6,935 nt of DNA from Solirubrobacterales bacterium (GTDB lineage: Bacteria > Actinomycetota > Thermoleophilia > Solirubrobacterales > Solirubrobacteraceae): the NCBI GenBank assembly GCA_009781575.1, contig WQXW01000089.1:1-6935 (forward strand), read 5' to 3'. The notes under the pieces are model-generated. The model saw only the letters and a list, made by a program, of their open reading frames with translations. It searched no databases and was not told the origin of the DNA. A program made the translations under genes and the position numbers. Within the stretch, counting starts at the first letter, position 1. Every line of letters begins with the position of its first letter. This document shows positions 1 through 5,446 of the stretch, piece by piece.

Positions 1-1
1 A

Positions 2-955
2 CCGCGCCTTCTGACGCAGGCCGATCCCGAGCGTAAACTTGTAAGTCTGCTCGCGGCCTTTCATCCCATTCATCGGATCATGTGGCCGATAGTGTCGCCG
101 CTTGACAGAGCGCTGAACCTGCGCCGTCAAAAGCTGGAACTGGAAAACGGCGGCGTGGACGCGATCATGCACTCCTTCCCCGCGGCCGACCTCGCCTCGC
201 TGCCGTCCAGCCTGAAGGTGCTCAAGTACCCCTCCTACCTGCGGTTGCTGCTGTACGTCAACACCAAGAAGCCGCCGTTCAACGACCCGGCCGTGCGCGC
301 GACGCTGCGCGCGGCGATCGATCCGGCCAAGCTCGTCGCCGAGGCCTACTCCGGTACGGGCACGCCCTCGACCGGCCCCTTCCCCAAGGAACTGCTGTCC
401 AATCAACCCACGCTGCCCTACGCGCCCAACCCGGCGGTGGCCGCGGAAGGCGCGCACAAGGCCTCGACGAAGAGCATCGTGCTGGCCTACACCGCCGATG
501 AGTCCGGCGTGCAGCGGCGGGTGGGCGAGATCCTGCAGGCCACGCTCGAAGCGGCCGGTTGGAAAGTATCGGTCAAGGAGGTCCAGCTGCCGCAGGTGTA
601 TGCGTATATCAACAACCTCTCCGCGGCGCCCGACCTGTTGTTGCAGACCAACACGCCCGACGCCGCCAACGCCGACACCTGGTCGCGGATCCTCTTCTTC
701 AAGGAAGGCGGTCTGAACTTCCTCGGCTTCAACGACCCGCAGGTCAACGCGCTGCTGGAACGCTCCCGCTCCGCGCCGCCGGCGCAGGCGGAAAAGATCG
801 AACGCGAAGTCGGCCAGCAGGTGGTCAACCAGAACGAGATCTTCTTCCTGGGCGACATCGACAACGTGTTCGTGCTCAACAGGAGCCTCGAAGGCGTCGA
901 GCAGGTCCCCGCCTACCCGTGGACCGTCAACTACGCGAGCCTCAGGAGGGGATGA
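2..955 (+). CDS. ABC transporter solute-binding protein, SBP_bac_5 (peptide/nickel type), 5'-truncated
   Basis: This is the C-terminal ~317 residues of an extracytoplasmic solute-binding protein that would deliver substrate to an ABC importer. The frame is open to the window edge. The ATG at 80 is probably internal, because a start there would lack the signal peptide and the N-terminal lobe (family members are about 500-550 aa). Family hallmarks are the LENGGVDAI stretch (the 'LxxGEVD' region), 'LLLYVNTKKPPFNDPAVRATLRAAID' read as the usual hinge segment (N-T-K-x-P-F-x-D-x-x-V-R, then A-I-D), a repeated lobe with 'VQRRVGEILQATLEAAGW', and 'GFNDPQVNALLE' near the C terminus. The gene ends in an ATGA overlap with the permease. 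Ligand specificity cannot be read from the sequence. Codons before position 80 are more A/T-ending than the rest (AAA, GTA, AGT, TTT, CAT, ATT), and the usual RNPxYW motif is not recognisable there. Confidence 0.88.
   Translation, partial: PRLLTQADPERKLVSLLAAFHPIHRIMWPIVSPLDRALNLRRQKLELENGGVDAIMHSFPAADLASLPSSLKVLKYPSYLRLLLYVNTKKPPFNDPAVRATLRAAIDPAKLVAEAYSGTGTPSTGPFPKELLSNQPTLPYAPNPAVAAEGAHKASTKSIVLAYTADESGVQRRVGEILQATLEAAGWKVSVKEVQLPQVYAYINNLSAAPDLLLQTNTPDAANADTWSRILFFKEGGLNFLGFNDPQVNALLERSRSAPPAQAEKIEREVGQQVVNQNEIFFLGDIDNVFVLNRSLEGVEQVPAYPWTVNYASLRRG
944..951 (+). promoter_or_regulatory. Shine-Dalgarno sequence for the permease gene
   Basis: AGGAGGGG lies at the 3' end of the binding-protein gene. 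It is very close to the ATG at 952 (2 nt from the AGGAGG core) and 11 nt from the second in-frame ATG at 961. The spacing therefore does not decide between the two starts. The ATGA overlap favours 952 by translational coupling. Confidence 0.6.
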
Positions 956-1962
956 GGCCGATGGCGCGTCTGGTCGCGCAGCGTGGCGTGGCGTTGGTCG
1001 CGGTCCTCTTCGGGCTCGCGCTGATCGTGTTCATCCTGCAGGCCGTGGTTCCCACCAACCCGGCGCGCGCGATGGTGGGCGCGAGCGCGCCCCCGGGGGT
1101 GGTCGCCCAGAAGAGCCGCGAACTGGGATACGAGGAGCCCTTGCCGATCCGCTTCGCCGATTATCTGGAACGCGTGTTGAGCGGCAACCTGCAGACCTCG
1201 CTGCGCACGCGCAACCCGGTTGTGGAGGATCTCGAAACCTTCGCGCCCGCGACGCTCGAACTGGCGCTGGCCGCCGCGGCGCTGGCCGCCGCGATCGGGG
1301 TCGGTCTCGGACTGCTGCTGGCCGCCGGCGGCCGCTTGGCCCGGGTGCTGCGCACGGTCCTGATCGGCGGCGCGTCGGTGCCGGCGTTCCTCACCGGATT
1401 GCTCCTGATCCTGTTGTTCTACTCCACGCTTCACCTGCTGCCGGCGTCGGGGCGCGTGGACGACACGCTCGTGGTGCCCACCGGGCCGACCAAGATCCTG
1501 CTGATCGACGCGATCCTGCACGGCGAGCCAAACGTGTTCCTCAGCGTGCTCGAGCACATCCTGCTGCCCGCCTTCACACTCGCGCTGATCCCCGCGCTGG
1601 CGATCGCGCGCGTGTTGGCGAGTTCCTGTGAAGCGGTGTTGCGTGAGGATTACGTGCGCACCGCGCGCACCAAGGGCCTACGCGAGCGCACAGTGATCGC
1701 CCGCCACGTGCTGCGCAACGCCTGCGGGCCGGCGCTCACGATGAGCGGCCTGCAGTTCGGGCTGCTGCTCGGCGGGATCGTCGTGGTCGAGCAGGTGTTC
1801 GCGTGGCCCGGGCTCGGCCGTTACATCGACCAGTCGATCGCCTACTCCGACTTTCCCGCGATCACCGGCACCACCCTGCTGTTGGGCACCGCCTACGTGG
1901 TGGTCAACTTCCTCGTCGACATCGCGCAGGCGTGGGCCGACCCGCGCATCCGCACGGTGTGA
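952..1962 (+). CDS. ABC transporter permease, DppB/OppB family
   Basis: This is an integral membrane permease of 336 aa, full length for the DppB/OppB group. Hydrophobic segments are seen at about residues 13-33, 101-123, 137-158, 203-223, 265-283 and 305-325. The region between the first two contains the family pattern LGYEEPLPIRFADYLERVLS followed by GNLQTSLRTRNPV. The cytoplasmic EAA loop, which docks the ATPase, is at about 227-243 (EAVLREDYVRTARTKGL). The family's VFAWPGLGR signature is at 282-290 and the C-terminal DPRIR at 330-334. The start at 952 overlaps the preceding stop (ATGA); 961 is the alternative. A DppB protein normally pairs with a DppC permease and one or two ATPases. None follows, since the next gene begins 1 nt after the stop and encodes a catabolic protein. 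The family call is firm and the substrate is unknown. Confidence 0.93.
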   Translation: MRPMARLVAQRGVALVAVLFGLALIVFILQAVVPTNPARAMVGASAPPGVVAQKSRELGYEEPLPIRFADYLERVLSGNLQTSLRTRNPVVEDLETFAPATLELALAAAALAAAIGVGLGLLLAAGGRLARVLRTVLIGGASVPAFLTGLLLILLFYSTLHLLPASGRVDDTLVVPTGPTKILLIDAILHGEPNVFLSVLEHILLPAFTLALIPALAIARVLASSCEAVLREDYVRTARTKGLRERTVIARHVLRNACGPALTMSGLQFGLLLGGIVVVEQVFAWPGLGRYIDQSIAYSDFPAITGTTLLLGTAYVVVNFLVDIAQAWADPRIRTV

Positions 1963-1963
1963 G

Positions 1964-2686
1964 ATGGCCAGTGAAGCGAGCACCCCTCTGCTCGAGGAGA
2001 CGCTGCCGGCCGGCGGCTCCCACTCGCGCGTGTGCCGCCGCGGCACCGCGCTCACGTTGGTCGATATCGAGGGCGGCGCGTGCATCGCCGCCTTGCTGTA
2101 CCGCGCCCACAACCCCCTGGAGCGCTACTGCATGCCCGACACGCTCAAGGCCCAGCACGTGAGCCGCCTGCGCGGGGGCGTGGCGCTCCACTCCGACATG
2201 GGCCGCGTGCTGGCCTCGATCGTGCACGACACCTGCGGATGGCACGACACGATCACCGGCCACCTCACACCGGAGACGCTGGCACGCCGCTGGGGGGCGC
2301 TCTCCTACCAGGACGCGCGCAACGACTGGCGCCGCAGCGCGCGCGAGCTCCTGCTGGTGGAGCTCGCCAAGCACGGCCTCGATGAGCGCGATCTCGTGGC
2401 CAACGTCAACCTCTTCACCAAGGTCGCAATCGGCGAGCAGGGCGAGCTCTCCTTCGTGGATCCCCATTCGCCGCCGGGCGCGCGCGTGACGCTGCGCTTC
2501 GAGCTCGACACGTTGGTGATCCTGGCAAGCGCTCCCCACCCGCTCGATCCGAGCGATCACTTCACGCCCCGTCCCGTGCAACTTTCGATCGAGCACGTGC
2601 CACCCCCCGCGCCCGACGACGCGGTGCGCACCGCGTGCGCCGAGAACGAACGCGCGATGGCCGCGAGCGAGGCGGCGCTGGTATGA
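1964..2686 (+). CDS. cgdA: DUF1989 protein, urea amidolyase-associated protein 1 / carboxyguanidine deiminase subunit
   Basis: This 240-aa DUF1989 protein is of the type annotated 'urea carboxylase/amidolyase-associated protein 1'. The family pair has been characterised as carboxyguanidine deiminase, which converts carboxyguanidine to allophanate plus ammonia. Visible signatures are ETLPAGGSHSRV near the N terminus, RRGTALTLVDIEGG (25-38), NPLERYCMPDTLKAQH (50-65), the Cys/His motif DTCGWHDT (89-96), YQDARNDW, LVANVNLFTKV and a terminal HPLDP...PRPVQL segment. The conserved Cys and His of DTCGWHD probably belong to the active or metal site (inference). The partner subunit follows 10 nt downstream. 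The start at 1964 is 1 nt past the permease stop and has no clear Shine-Dalgarno sequence, suggesting termination-reinitiation. The A/B lettering follows gene order and could be reversed. Catalytic function is inferred from family and context. Confidence 0.88.
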   Translation: MASEASTPLLEETLPAGGSHSRVCRRGTALTLVDIEGGACIAALLYRAHNPLERYCMPDTLKAQHVSRLRGGVALHSDMGRVLASIVHDTCGWHDTITGHLTPETLARRWGALSYQDARNDWRRSARELLLVELAKHGLDERDLVANVNLFTKVAIGEQGELSFVDPHSPPGARVTLRFELDTLVILASAPHPLDPSDHFTPRPVQLSIEHVPPPAPDDAVRTACAENERAMAASEAALV

Positions 2687-2700
2687 GGTCACGGGCGTGA
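2683..2700 (+). promoter_or_regulatory. Coupling junction with ribosome binding site for the second DUF1989 gene
   Basis: GAGGT at 2685-2689 is a good Shine-Dalgarno match, with 7 nt to the GTG at 2697, and decides that start over the later in-frame GTGs. The same stretch holds a five-codon minicistron. Its ATG (2683) overlaps the cgdA stop as ATGA, and its TGA (2698-2700) overlaps the cgdB GTG as GTGA. Whether the minicistron is translated is unknown. Confidence 0.5.
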
Positions 2701-2783
2701 GCGGCGCCGGCATCCGGGCCGGTGTGAGCGGCGCCGGCGTCCGGGCCGGTGTGAGCGGCGCCGGCGTCCGGGCCGGTGTGAGC
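2697..2783 (+). repeat. 27-bp tandem repeat, three copies plus a stub, at the start of cgdB
   Basis: Three copies of a 27-bp unit occupy 2697-2723, 2724-2750 and 2751-2777. A GTGAGC stub follows at 2778-2783. The unit is exactly nine codons and encodes V(M)SGAG[I/V]RAG, so each copy opens with a GTG in frame. The first copy has one visible difference (ATC instead of GTC); copies two and three are identical. The unit is very GC-rich and contains the GGCGCC palindrome, so it could form local hairpins. Confidence 0.95.
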
Positions 2784-3425
2784 CCCCTCGTCGAGAGCGA
2801 GCGAGACCCCGCCGGCGCGATCGTCGCCGAGGAGGTCCCGGCCGGCGAGGGGTGGATCGGCGAGCTCGCCGCCGGCGCGGTGCTGCGCATCGTCGACCTG
2901 TGTGGCAACCAGGCGGTGGACACGCTCTTCTTCGACGCCCACGATCACTCCAACCGTTACAGCGCGGTCGACACACTGCGCGAGCAGGGCTCCGCATATC
3001 TCGGACTCGGCTCGCGCCTGCTGGCGCTCGACGGCGAGCCGCTGGTGTCGATCGTGGCGGACACGTGCGGCCGCCACGACACACTCGGCGGCGCGTGCTC
3101 GCAGGAGTCCAACGTGGTGCGCTACGGCGCGCACACCAGGCACATGCACGCCTGTCGCAACACCTTCCTGCTCACCGCGCTGCAGTGGGGCGGGGGCCTC
3201 TCCAAGCGCGACCTCTCGGCGAACGTCAACTTCTTCATGAACGTGCCCCTCTCGAGCGACGGCGCGCTCGAGTTCGCCGACGGCATCTCGGCGCCGGGGC
3301 GCTACGTGGAGCTGCTGGCCGAGCGCGACACGCTGGTCTTGATCTCAAACTGCCCACAGCTGAACAACCCGTGCAACGGCTACGACCCCACGCCGGTGCG
3401 CCTGCTGGTGTGGCCGGCGAGGTGA
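2697..3425 (+). CDS. cgdB: DUF1989 protein, urea amidolyase-associated protein 2 / carboxyguanidine deiminase partner subunit
   Basis: This 242-aa second DUF1989 subunit is expected to act with the upstream protein as carboxyguanidine deiminase. The conserved fold begins only around residue 37, after a repeat-derived N-terminal extension. Signatures are GAVLRIVDLCGNQAVDTLFF (60-79), HDHSNRYSAVDTLREQG (82-98), ADTCGRHDTLGGACSQESN (from 121, the Cys/His motif followed by the subunit-2-specific GGACxxES), RHMHACRNTFL, LSANVNFFMNVP, DGISAPGRYVEL and the C-terminal CPQLNNPCNGYDPTPVRLLVW. These match the standard 'associated protein 2' very closely. The start chosen is GTG 2697, backed by GAGGT 7 nt upstream. 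In-frame GTGs at 2724, 2751 and 2778 are alternatives, and 2778 would remove the repeats and leave a family-typical length. The gene ends in a GTGA overlap with the carboxyltransferase gene. Confidence 0.9.
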   Translation: MSGAGIRAGVSGAGVRAGVSGAGVRAGVSPLVESERDPAGAIVAEEVPAGEGWIGELAAGAVLRIVDLCGNQAVDTLFFDAHDHSNRYSAVDTLREQGSAYLGLGSRLLALDGEPLVSIVADTCGRHDTLGGACSQESNVVRYGAHTRHMHACRNTFLLTALQWGGGLSKRDLSANVNFFMNVPLSSDGALEFADGISAPGRYVELLAERDTLVLISNCPQLNNPCNGYDPTPVRLLVWPAR

Positions 3426-5446
3426 GCCGGGTCGAGGTCAGCTTGCCGGGCTCGCGCTCGCCCGGCCGGGTCGAGGTCGTCTCGCCGGGGGCGCTGACCA
3501 CGGTGCAGGATTGGCCGGGTCGCGAGGGCTTCTGGCATGTGGGCGTGCCGCCGTCGGGGCCGATGGACGAGCGCTCGCTGCGCGCGGCCAACCGCCTGCT
3601 GGGCAACCCCGAGGGCGCGCCGTGCCTGGAGATCACGCTGACGGGACCGCGCCTGCGGTTCACCTCTTCGTGTCGTGCGGCGGTGACCGGCGCGCCGCTG
3701 AGCGTCGCGCTCGACGGCGCACCGCTCGCGCAGTGGAGCGCGTTGGAGCTCCCCAGCGGCGGTGTGTTGTCACTCGGCACGATCCGCGGCGTGGGCGTGC
3801 GCGCCTACCTCGCGGTGCGCGGCGGGTTTGGCGGGCCGGCGACGATGGGCAGCAGATCGGTGTTCGCGGCGGCCGCGCTCGGAGGCCGCCCGCTGCGCGG
3901 CGGCGACATGCTTCCGCTCGGCTCGCTGGCGACGGGCGAGCCCGAGTCGGCGGCGCCACCGAGATTCGAGCTCGCGCTCGCGCTCGAGCGCCCGCGACGG
4001 CTGCGGATCGTGCTCGGCCCCCACGGCGCGCCCGAGTTCCTCACCGCGCCGGGACTCGAGCAGCTGCTGGCGGCGCGCTGGCGGGTGCACCACCACTCCG
4101 ATCGCACAGGTGTACGTCTCGTGGGCCCGCGCCCGGCGTGGTCGCGCGCCGACGGCGGCGAGGCGGGGCTTCACCCGTCCAACATCCTCGACGCGCCCTA
4201 CACCGTGGGCGCGGTGATGCTCGCCGGCGACACCGCCGTGATCGTCGGGCCCGACGGGCCGAGCCTCGGTGGTTTCGTGTCGATCGGAGCGGTGATCGGC
4301 GCCGACCGCTGGCTGCTGGGACAGCTCCGTGCAGGGGATGAGGTGCAATTCGACGCGATCGCCGCTCGCCCCTCGCCCGCGCCGGATGCCGCGCCCCCGC
4401 CGGATGCCGCGCCCGCGCCGGATGCCGCGCCCGCGCCGGATGCCCCAGGTGAGCCGGCTGCCCCGCATGCACCTCGCCGCGTGGTCTTCGATTCCCCCTA
4501 CGAGGGCGCCCATGGCCTGCTGACATACCGGCGCGCGGGTGAGAGCGCTGTGCTGGTCGAGTTCGGCGAGCAGTCACTCGACCTGCGCTCGCGCGTGCGC
4601 GTGCACGCGCTGCAGGAGGCGCTGCGGTGCGAGCGTGTGGCCGGGTTGGGCGCGATCACCGCCGGCGTGCGCGCGTTGCAGGTCCAGTACGACCCCGACC
4701 GCACCTCCTGCGCGGCCGTGCTGGACGCGCTCGAGCGCATCGAGCGCGGGCTCACCGACCCGCGCGGCCAAGTGATCCCGGGCCGCACCGTGCGCCTGCC
4801 GCTGAGCTGGCGTCACAGTGAGGTGGAACGCGCGGTCGAGCGCTACGAGCGCTCGGTGCGCGCCGGCGCGCCGTGGTGTCCCGACAACATCGACTTCATC
4901 CGGCGTGTCAACGGACTGGCGCGGGAGCAGGATGTGCGTGACATCGTGCTGAGCGCGCGCTACCTGGTGCTGGGCCTCGGCGATGTGTACCTCGGCGCAC
5001 CGGTCGCGGTGCCGCTCGATCCCCGCCACCGCCTGGTCACCACCAAGTACAACCCGGCGCGCACGTGGACACCCGCCAACGCCGTGGGAATCGGCGGCGT
5101 GTTCCTGTGTGTGTACGGGATCGAGGGACCCGGCGGCTACCAGCTGATCGGCCGCACCGTCCAGATGTGGGATCAAAAAGAGGACCCGCCGTGGCGATTG
5201 CGCCACTTCGACCAGTTGCGCTTCGATGCCGTGCAGGAGGAGGAGCTCGAGGAGCTGCGCGCGGCGAGCGCCGCCGGCAGCTGGCGTCCGCGTGTCGAGC
5301 CGGCCGCGTTCCTGCTCGCCGAGCACGAACGGTCGTTGCGGCGGCGCGCGCACGCGATCGCGCGCTTCCGCGCGCGACGCGAGGCGGCCTTCGCGGCGGA
5401 GCGCGAGGCGTGGCTGCGCGACGATGAGACGGCGGTCGCTGCGTGA
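3422..5446 (+). CDS. Stand-alone carboxyltransferase subunit (AHS2-AHS1) of a urea/guanidine carboxylase
   Basis: This protein (674 aa) would move a carboxyl group from carboxybiotin to urea or, more likely here, guanidine. The AHS2 (KipA-like) domain spans about residues 17-312, opening with VEVVSPGALTTVQD, then VPPSGPMD, ending near GPSLGGFVSIGAV. A Pro/Ala/Asp repeat linker follows (about 313-353). The AHS1 (KipI-like) domain spans about 354-580. Its LPLSW, APWCPDNIDFIRRVNGL, YLVLGLGDVYLGAP, KYNPARTWTPANAVGIGG (from 542) and GPGGYQLIGRTVQMW (about 570-582) are specific to urea-type carboxylases and set it apart from 5-oxoprolinase PxpBC. A charged helical tail (about 590-674) matches the segment that normally leads into the biotinyl domain, but the gene stops there. 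There is no biotin carboxylase domain and no AMKM-type biotin site. The full enzyme is usually ~1200 aa. GTG 3422 is chosen because of the GTGA overlap; no strong Shine-Dalgarno sequence is visible. Confidence 0.9.
   Translation: MSRVEVSLPGSRSPGRVEVVSPGALTTVQDWPGREGFWHVGVPPSGPMDERSLRAANRLLGNPEGAPCLEITLTGPRLRFTSSCRAAVTGAPLSVALDGAPLAQWSALELPSGGVLSLGTIRGVGVRAYLAVRGGFGGPATMGSRSVFAAAALGGRPLRGGDMLPLGSLATGEPESAAPPRFELALALERPRRLRIVLGPHGAPEFLTAPGLEQLLAARWRVHHHSDRTGVRLVGPRPAWSRADGGEAGLHPSNILDAPYTVGAVMLAGDTAVIVGPDGPSLGGFVSIGAVIGADRWLLGQLRAGDEVQFDAIAARPSPAPDAAPPPDAAPAPDAAPAPDAPGEPAAPHAPRRVVFDSPYEGAHGLLTYRRAGESAVLVEFGEQSLDLRSRVRVHALQEALRCERVAGLGAITAGVRALQVQYDPDRTSCAAVLDALERIERGLTDPRGQVIPGRTVRLPLSWRHSEVERAVERYERSVRAGAPWCPDNIDFIRRVNGLAREQDVRDIVLSARYLVLGLGDVYLGAPVAVPLDPRHRLVTTKYNPARTWTPANAVGIGGVFLCVYGIEGPGGYQLIGRTVQMWDQKEDPPWRLRHFDQLRFDAVQEEELEELRAASAAGSWRPRVEPAAFLLAEHERSLRRRAHAIARFRARREAAFAAEREAWLRDDETAVAA
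3427..3489 (+). repeat. Diverged 39-bp in-frame duplication at the carboxyltransferase N terminus
   Basis: CCGGGTCGAGGTC occurs at 3427-3439 and again at 3466-3478, exactly 39 bp (13 codons) apart. The next 11 bases match at 8 positions. The peptides are RVEVSLPG followed by RVEVVSPG. The second copy is the normal opening strand of the AHS2 domain, so the first looks like a duplicated N-terminal extension. Confidence 0.75.
4382..4444 (+). repeat. 18-bp tandem repeat in the AHS2-AHS1 linker
   Basis: The unit CCGGATGCCGCGCCCGCG encodes PDAAPA. Copies lie at 4382-4399 (one base different, giving PDAAPP), 4400-4417 and 4418-4435, with a partial fourth at 4436-4444. The repeat is in frame and encodes residues 321-341 or so. 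It lengthens a flexible Pro/Ala/Asp linker between the two carboxyltransferase domains. Confidence 0.95.

Noticed and set aside
559..951. Upstream extension of the permease frame to 559
   Set aside because: That part lies inside the binding-protein gene and translates to non-membrane, Arg-rich sequence. The permease homology starts at the ATGA overlap.
2697..2783. CRISPR array or regulatory iterons
   Set aside because: The copies are directly adjacent without spacers, have an exact codon multiple and are translated as part of cgdB.
1904..2923. Long minus-strand open frames (for example 1904-2923, 3770-4513, 4574-5353, 5487-6566)
   Set aside because: Their translations are Arg/Ala/Pro/His-rich and match no family. 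They lie opposite well-supported plus-strand genes and are the expected shadows in GC-rich coding DNA.
2852..3421. Upstream extension of the carboxyltransferase frame to 2852, which might have held another domain
   Set aside because: It overlaps cgdB, has no resemblance to biotin carboxylase and is Arg/Ala-rich shadow sequence. The GTGA overlap gives the natural start at 3422.
3422..5446. 5-oxoprolinase subunits PxpC-PxpB (KipA-KipI) fusion
   Set aside because: The AHS1 part carries the long urea-carboxylase-type segment (KYNPARTW, GPGGYQLIGRT and the helical tail) absent from PxpB, there is no PxpA gene, and the neighbours belong to the allophanate route.
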